Origin: Diospyros lotus
Taxonomy: Eukaryota > Streptophyta > Magnoliopsida > Ericales > Ebenaceae
Assembly: GCF_014633365.1 (NCBI RefSeq)
Contig: NC_068341.1
Location: 19,450,339-19,514,338, forward strand
Length of the DNA: 64,000 nucleotides
Reading direction: 5' to 3'
Below are positions 59,138 through 64,000 of the stretch, piece after piece; the first letter of the stretch is position 1; every line of letters starts with the position of its first letter. A program made the translations under genes and the position numbers. The notes beneath the pieces were generated by a model. The model did not search any database. It saw nothing but the letters and a program-made list of their open reading frames with translations, and was not told the DNA's origin.

Positions 59138-59956
59138 GGGGATGTTTGTTAATAAAGATAAAAGAGACAAAATGTTAGATATAAGAAGCATTTCGAATGT
59201 TTGACATTTTCAATGCGTTTGTTAAACTTATATGATTATTTTTGAAAAAATTCTCACGTGACCTCTTATCTCCCCATTTCAAGGTAAATTTATCTGACCT
59301 CCCCCTCAGATAAATTTATCTGACTCTTTGAAGATAAGACTCAATTACCTATATGCCCTTATAGGATAGTTAATGCTATTTAATGTATTTTAAAAATTTA
59401 AATTTATTAAAAGAATTTATTTAAGTCTTATAATTAATATTATTTAATACATTTTTAAATTGTTATATGTTTTTGACAATTTTTAAAATTTAAATGACAT
59501 TATTCATTTCATTGATTTTTAAAATTTAAATCTCTCCCTCTCTCTCTATATATATATTTTATTAATTAATACAATTCCTTTCACCAATTTTTAAATTATT
59601 TTATTTTATTTTATATTTTATTATCTATTATGAAAATATGTTTTGGCCATTTGTAATTATCTAGATGGAATTATTGTAATTCCAACAATAATTATTTATA
59701 CTTGTCAACTCTTTTTAAATATATTTTTGAACATAAATTTAGAAAATAAAATTTTATTTTTTTGACAATTCATATTAATCATAAAATACTATTTTAATCA
59801 TAAATTTGTTGTTGATGTTAACAAATAATTTTGAATTAATTTGGTAATAAAGATATTTTGGTAAAAAAACTGTTATCTTACTAGTTATCATATGCATTAA
59901 TAAACATATAAAAAAAAGTACAATTATCAGTAGATTCCAAAAAAATTAACAAACAC
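59138..59956. mobile_element. Tourist-like (PIF/Harbinger) MITE, 819 bp
   Basis: Left terminus GGGGATGTTTGTTAATAAAG, right terminus ATTAACAAACAC, inverted matches of about 12 bp. TAA lies on both sides (59135-59137, 59957-59959). AT-rich with no coding capacity. The right terminus seems to have lost two or three bases, so confidence is moderate. Confidence 0.5.
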
Positions 59957-59959
59957 TAA

Positions 59960-60476
59960 GGTTGCGTTCTCTTTATTGTTTTCAAGTCATTTTTAGTTTT
60001 TAATTTTCTAAAATAATGAAAACATGTTCTCTTTATTGTTTTTAAAAATGCATTTTTGAAAACAAAAAAAAAATTGTAAAGAAAACTCAAAACAACAAAA
60101 AGTTGTTTTGAGTGTTTTCATTCAAAACAAACTTAAAAGTCAAAACACATTTATTTATTCATATTTTATTATTATAATGAAAAAAAATTACAAAATTCAT
60201 TAACTTTAAAATGTAGATATTTTTTTTAATAATGTATAAATATTAAATATTTTTAATTTACTGAATAATCAAATTTATTAAATAAAATATCATTAAAAAA
60301 TTATTTTCAAAATTTCAAAGAGAACGCGTTTTCTAATTTTCTGTTTTGAGAAATAGATTTTTAAAATGACAAAGAGAACGTGTTTTCAATTTTTTAAAAA
60401 CAGACTATCAAAACAGAAAACTGAAAATGAATTTAAAACTCAAAACTAAAAATTTAAAAGTAAAGAGAACACAGCC
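59960..60476. mobile_element. Tourist-like (PIF/Harbinger) MITE, 517 bp
   Basis: Termini GGTTGCGTTCTCTTTATT and AAAGTAAAGAGAACACAGCC are imperfect inverted repeats. TAA target duplications at 59957-59959 and 60477-60479. The inner half is also palindromic (AAAACA/TTTTGA stretches and two further copies of GTTCTCTTT). Non-coding. Confidence 0.75.
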
Positions 60477-60479
60477 TAA

Positions 60480-61147
60480 ATTTTGAAATGCTTTCCAATC
60501 TTATCTTGACCATTTCATATCTTGATCTGGAAAGTATTACAAATTTATCTTGATGCCTCTTATTTTCTTCCTTTTAACAATCACCCTGTAAATATAAATG
60601 ACTATAACAATTTTAACTTAAGGTCATTATATAGAATTTATGTTTGTTTAATCCAATAATTTTAGGCTCCTATTTTTTATCCGAGTTTAAAATCAATAAT
60701 AAATAAGAATTCGCTAAATAATTATTATATCTCTAATATTTTTCAAAAAAAAATTATTCTTCTTTCTTTACTCCATTTACTCGTTAAGTTTATCATGTTT
60801 CATCTTGTGTCCTCCTTATTCCACCAAAAGAAAATAAAAAATTCTATTTGCAAAATTAACAAATATGATGAGAAAACTGAATCATAAATTGACGGGTGGA
60901 AGATAAATACAGAGACCAACACTATTGCTTAATTTCCCATTGAATTGGTTGTATTTCCAGAAACAAGAGAACAATACAACATCATTGAGTGTTTATCATC
61001 ATAATTATCTAGAAAAATCGGAGATCACTCTTGTATCTTCTTTTAGACCAAGTGCCAACAAACATACAAGATTCAATTATTTCATAACATATAATATATA
61101 TGCTTTAATTGTCATTTTAGCACTAAAGTACTACTTTACACAATTCA
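60480..61147. other. AT-rich DNA, nothing recognised
   Basis: No supported gene. It ends at the ATTCA target site of the solo LTR. Confidence 0.5.
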
Positions 61148-62851
61148 TGTAACGACCCGTTTATTTATGAATTAATGTGAAATTGAGTGTGAAAAATTAA
61201 TTGGCAAAAAATTTAAATTTATGAAGAGGGTTTTGGTAATTATTCAAAATTATTGAGGTCATTATGGAATATCTGGAAAAAATAATAGTTATGTTATTTT
61301 GAGGAAATAAATAATTGAAAGTTATTGGGGTTAAAAAAAAAAAAACAAATCAGCAGGCCAACAGGCGTGCCAGGCGCGCCTATGAGCGCACGTGCGCGCC
61401 TGCACGCGGCCGCATGTGCACGCGCGGCCACGCAGCCAGCAACTGCTGGCTGCTGACAAGTGGCTTCCAGCCACTGCCACTTGTCCAAAAACTTTTGCCA
61501 CTTGTTCAGCCCCTTGCCAAGTGTTTAAACCTGCTTTTCCACTAGATTTTTTTAATGCTCTTGCCCCCCACGTAACCCCTACATGTCCTTTCCCCTTGGC
61601 CTATAAAATAGGCCATTAATGCTTAAGAGAAAGGAAGGAAATTTGTGAGAAATTGAGGAGATTTTGGGAGAAGGTTTTGGACAAATTAGGAAAAATTTTG
61701 GTGAAATTAAGGGAAATTTTTGTCATATAAGTCTAGGTTGTGGCATAAGCAACCTTGATTCACAGTAGAGATTACAGAAGAATATCCAAGGCAAGTTCCT
61801 ATTATTATTCTGCAAGTTCTTTTCCTGTTTTACAAGTTAAATCCATCTTCCCTCAAGTTTATGTTTTAAATTGCAAGATCCATAGTTATCTCTTGTTATT
61901 GCAAGATCTTACTTCTTGATTTTAAAAAATTGCAAGTTACTTCCTCTTTATTAGTAAATTATCTCACAATCTACGTTTATACTTATTGAGTCTCAAATAG
62001 GGTTTTGTATCACCCTATCTTTTTTGGGAATGATGATTTATTGTGAATATGCAAGGGTTTAATGTTGTCTTGCATGAATGTTATCCTATTACTTCGTTAA
62101 TTGCATGTCAGTTATATATGAGAAGTTATTGCAATTATGCATGTTATGAGAATGCATGAAGCATGTGCATGAAAGATGGTTTTTAAATAAATGTGTAAAG
62201 GCCTCATGATATGCGCAGCGGACAAGTCTGTAAGATATATCCGCAGAGAAAGTGTTGAGATCAAAGTTGGACTTCAGTCCTAAGTTTATGTTATGGATTT
62301 TGGTCCCAGTGTTTCAGACTTCAGTCCCATGTTTATAGTTCTAAAAAGCACTGCATATGAGCATGGATGCATGTATCATCATTTTATCATGTGAAAGTAT
62401 CCTAAATGGCATTCATGTCTCTTTTGTTTCTTGATACCATGACTCTTATGCTCGCTTTCTTCCAGTTATACTTGCTGGGACTTGTGGCTCATGTTTGTTT
62501 GCATCATTTCAGGTAAGGGTAAGGCTAAAGTAGAGGGCGAGCCAAGTGAGTCAGGATCCATCGGGTAGTAGTGTGTACAGAGCCGTCTCAGACAAAGGTC
62601 CCCAGGGTGTTTGTGTTGTGTAATATTAAATTATACTCGTTTATGTTTTAGATTGTACAGTGAGATTATGGACCCCAATTTGGTGTGTAATATTAAGTTG
62701 TTCTTGTTTATGCGAGCATGTGAATACTATTGTGTTGTCTATAAGTAAGAATGTATGAATGTGGCTTCCATTGTCAAGGAGAATGTGTAATGTTTTAATG
62801 AGTTTTGACATTTATGTCATCTTGTTGTGGGTCCCTAGTTAGGAGCCTACA
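61148..62851 (+). repeat. Solo LTR, 1.7 kb, plus orientation
   Basis: TGTAACGACCCGTTTATTTA ... TTAGGAGCCTACA, flanked by ATTCA (61143-61147) and GTTCA (62852-62856), one mismatch. TATA box CTATAAAATA at 61601-61610. It is related in layout to the solo LTR at 49786 (both share a GGGCGAG..AGTGTGTACAG-like block near the 3' end). No internal sequence remains. Confidence 0.82.
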
Positions 62852-62856
62852 GTTCA

Positions 62857-64000
62857 ACAGTGAGATTCTCACTCTGCTATTCTTATCCTGTTTAATTGCT
62901 TATGTAAGAAGATTTTTGGGTGCAAATCTAGGCAAAGAATTAAGGTTGCTGAAATAAAATTTATGATCGAGCAAACGGAGAGATTATGTCACGTGATTGA
63001 CCAAAATTTCAACAAGTTATTGCCCATCACTTTATGCCCAAAGGGTTCATCAAGTTATTACTTTGTTGCTTAGTTGTAAATGCCTGACCTCTGGGCTCCA
63101 GCTTGTTCCATTGGGAATGACATTTGGGCAGACTTCGTAAAGAATCACATATTACGATTTGTGTAAAAGTAGATCATCAATTCATTCGTTACTATAATTT
63201 CTCTCTATTCAAAAGTATATAAAGTGGGTGGAACGTAGCAACACAAGAATTCATGATTTATGTGACGGGTGTACTTTATGTGATAGGGGTGTCTAATCTA
63301 CAAGAAACTCGTAAACAAGAGATGATCAAAAGAAACATGTGAGGATTATTTAAGATAGGCACTAGTTTTCTTTGGTGCATTGTATGCACATTGCATTGTT
63401 TTAACACATATCAATTATGTGATTTATATAAAGTTTTCAAGCATTGATGTCCACTGACTATCCTAGGAAGTTGGCTGAGGGACACATTTTCTTACAATAG
63501 TTTAGGAGCAAAATGAATCCATAAGTCCTTATTCTGAGATTAGACAAATTGATCAAGACTAGTGAGACGTCGTGAAGTTGAGTTCAATATTCAAGGTTTG
63601 GATAAGTTGAACACCTACAATAGGCTCTTCGGGTAAGTGTGAATGGCTAACATAATCTCAAGGCATGCAACCAAAAAAATAGGGTTTTCATACAGAGGTT
63701 TATAGGCATTGTATATGTTGCATGTTCTCTACACATATGGTAAACTTTACTAAGTAGATTGTACTCATCCCTTTCCCCTTCTATTTTCAAAAGTCATTGC
63801 AAGTTCTGGCAAACACGAGATAGTAATTGAGCAACCTTATGGAGTTCAGAGGACAAATAGGAACCGATGGACAAGTGTTGCTAGTTCAAACAAAGTTTAA
63901 AGGTGTGTGCCAACATCGTGTAAGTATTATTAGTTTTCTTTGAAATATAATTTCTAGTCACTAGTCTTAGTGTAGGTAATGGTGCTTATTTATTTGAAAA
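62857..64000. other. Unassigned sequence to the window edge
   Basis: No open frame or motif supports a gene. Composition is more balanced than 58.5-61.1 kb. It could be host intergenic DNA or an old element interior. Confidence 0.45.

Noticed and set aside
61315..61619. Overlapping frames with Arg/Ala-rich translation
   Set aside because: GC-rich patch inside a solo LTR upstream of its TATA box, with no conserved protein.
62857..64000. Possible host gene at the right edge
   Set aside because: No open frame with recognisable domain and no consistent splice-site series.

Overview
This is plant nuclear DNA from an angiosperm, probably a eudicot. It is AT-rich and intergenic, and almost entirely nested transposable elements. 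No intact host gene is visible. The evidence is Ty3/gypsy chromovirus domains with initiator-Met-tRNA primer sites, a CACTA element with a plant Transposase_24 gene, Tourist-type MITEs with TAA duplications, and host-gene relics of plant families (trihelix factor, FBPase, GRF zinc finger, GRDP/DUF1399).

Layout. 1-4342: a plus-strand chromovirus with part of its integrase deleted, split by a small non-autonomous LTR element (553-3434). 4343-6866 and 15255-15637: degraded host DNA on the minus strand with two FBPase-like exons and a trihelix transcription-factor pseudogene. 6867-15254: a very young LARD-type element with 2.78-kb LTRs and a perfect target-site duplication. 15638-33880: an AT-rich Helitron-like tandem array, about nine ~360-bp copies of one terminal unit followed by a 3' domain, carrying solo LTRs (15668-19156, 21454-23851) and a CACTA element (26522-32916) that itself contains an L1 LINE fragment. 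33881-36892: a gypsy protease fragment broken by a truncated LTR. 36893-40740: a segment with fragments of at least two host genes. 40741-58515: a pile of minus-strand Tekay-like chromoviruses, comprising one element with gag, protease, RT, RNase H, integrase and chromodomain, plus solo LTRs and an LTR fragment. 58517-58528: a 12-bp sequence matching the Helitron-like 3' tail. 58529-64000: AT-rich DNA with two abutting Tourist-like MITEs and one solo LTR.

How it fits together. Matching 5-bp target duplications let much of the insertion order be read. The Helitron-like array was hit by LTR elements (GTCTA; GAATA/AAATA) and by the CACTA (AAA). A Tekay-like leader ORF was cut by a solo LTR (GTATG), and the gag of the large element was cut by another (GTACT). 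The LARD (CCATG) is the youngest insertion by LTR identity. Nearly all large gypsy LTRs between 6.8 and 58.5 kb lie in the minus orientation, and most are solo LTRs, meaning frequent removal by recombination.

The least ordinary features are the tandem Helitron-like terminus array, the extra acidic ORF between primer site and gag in the Tekay-like elements, and a duplicated TATA promoter in one solo LTR. All boundaries were read by eye; no alignment or database search was run.
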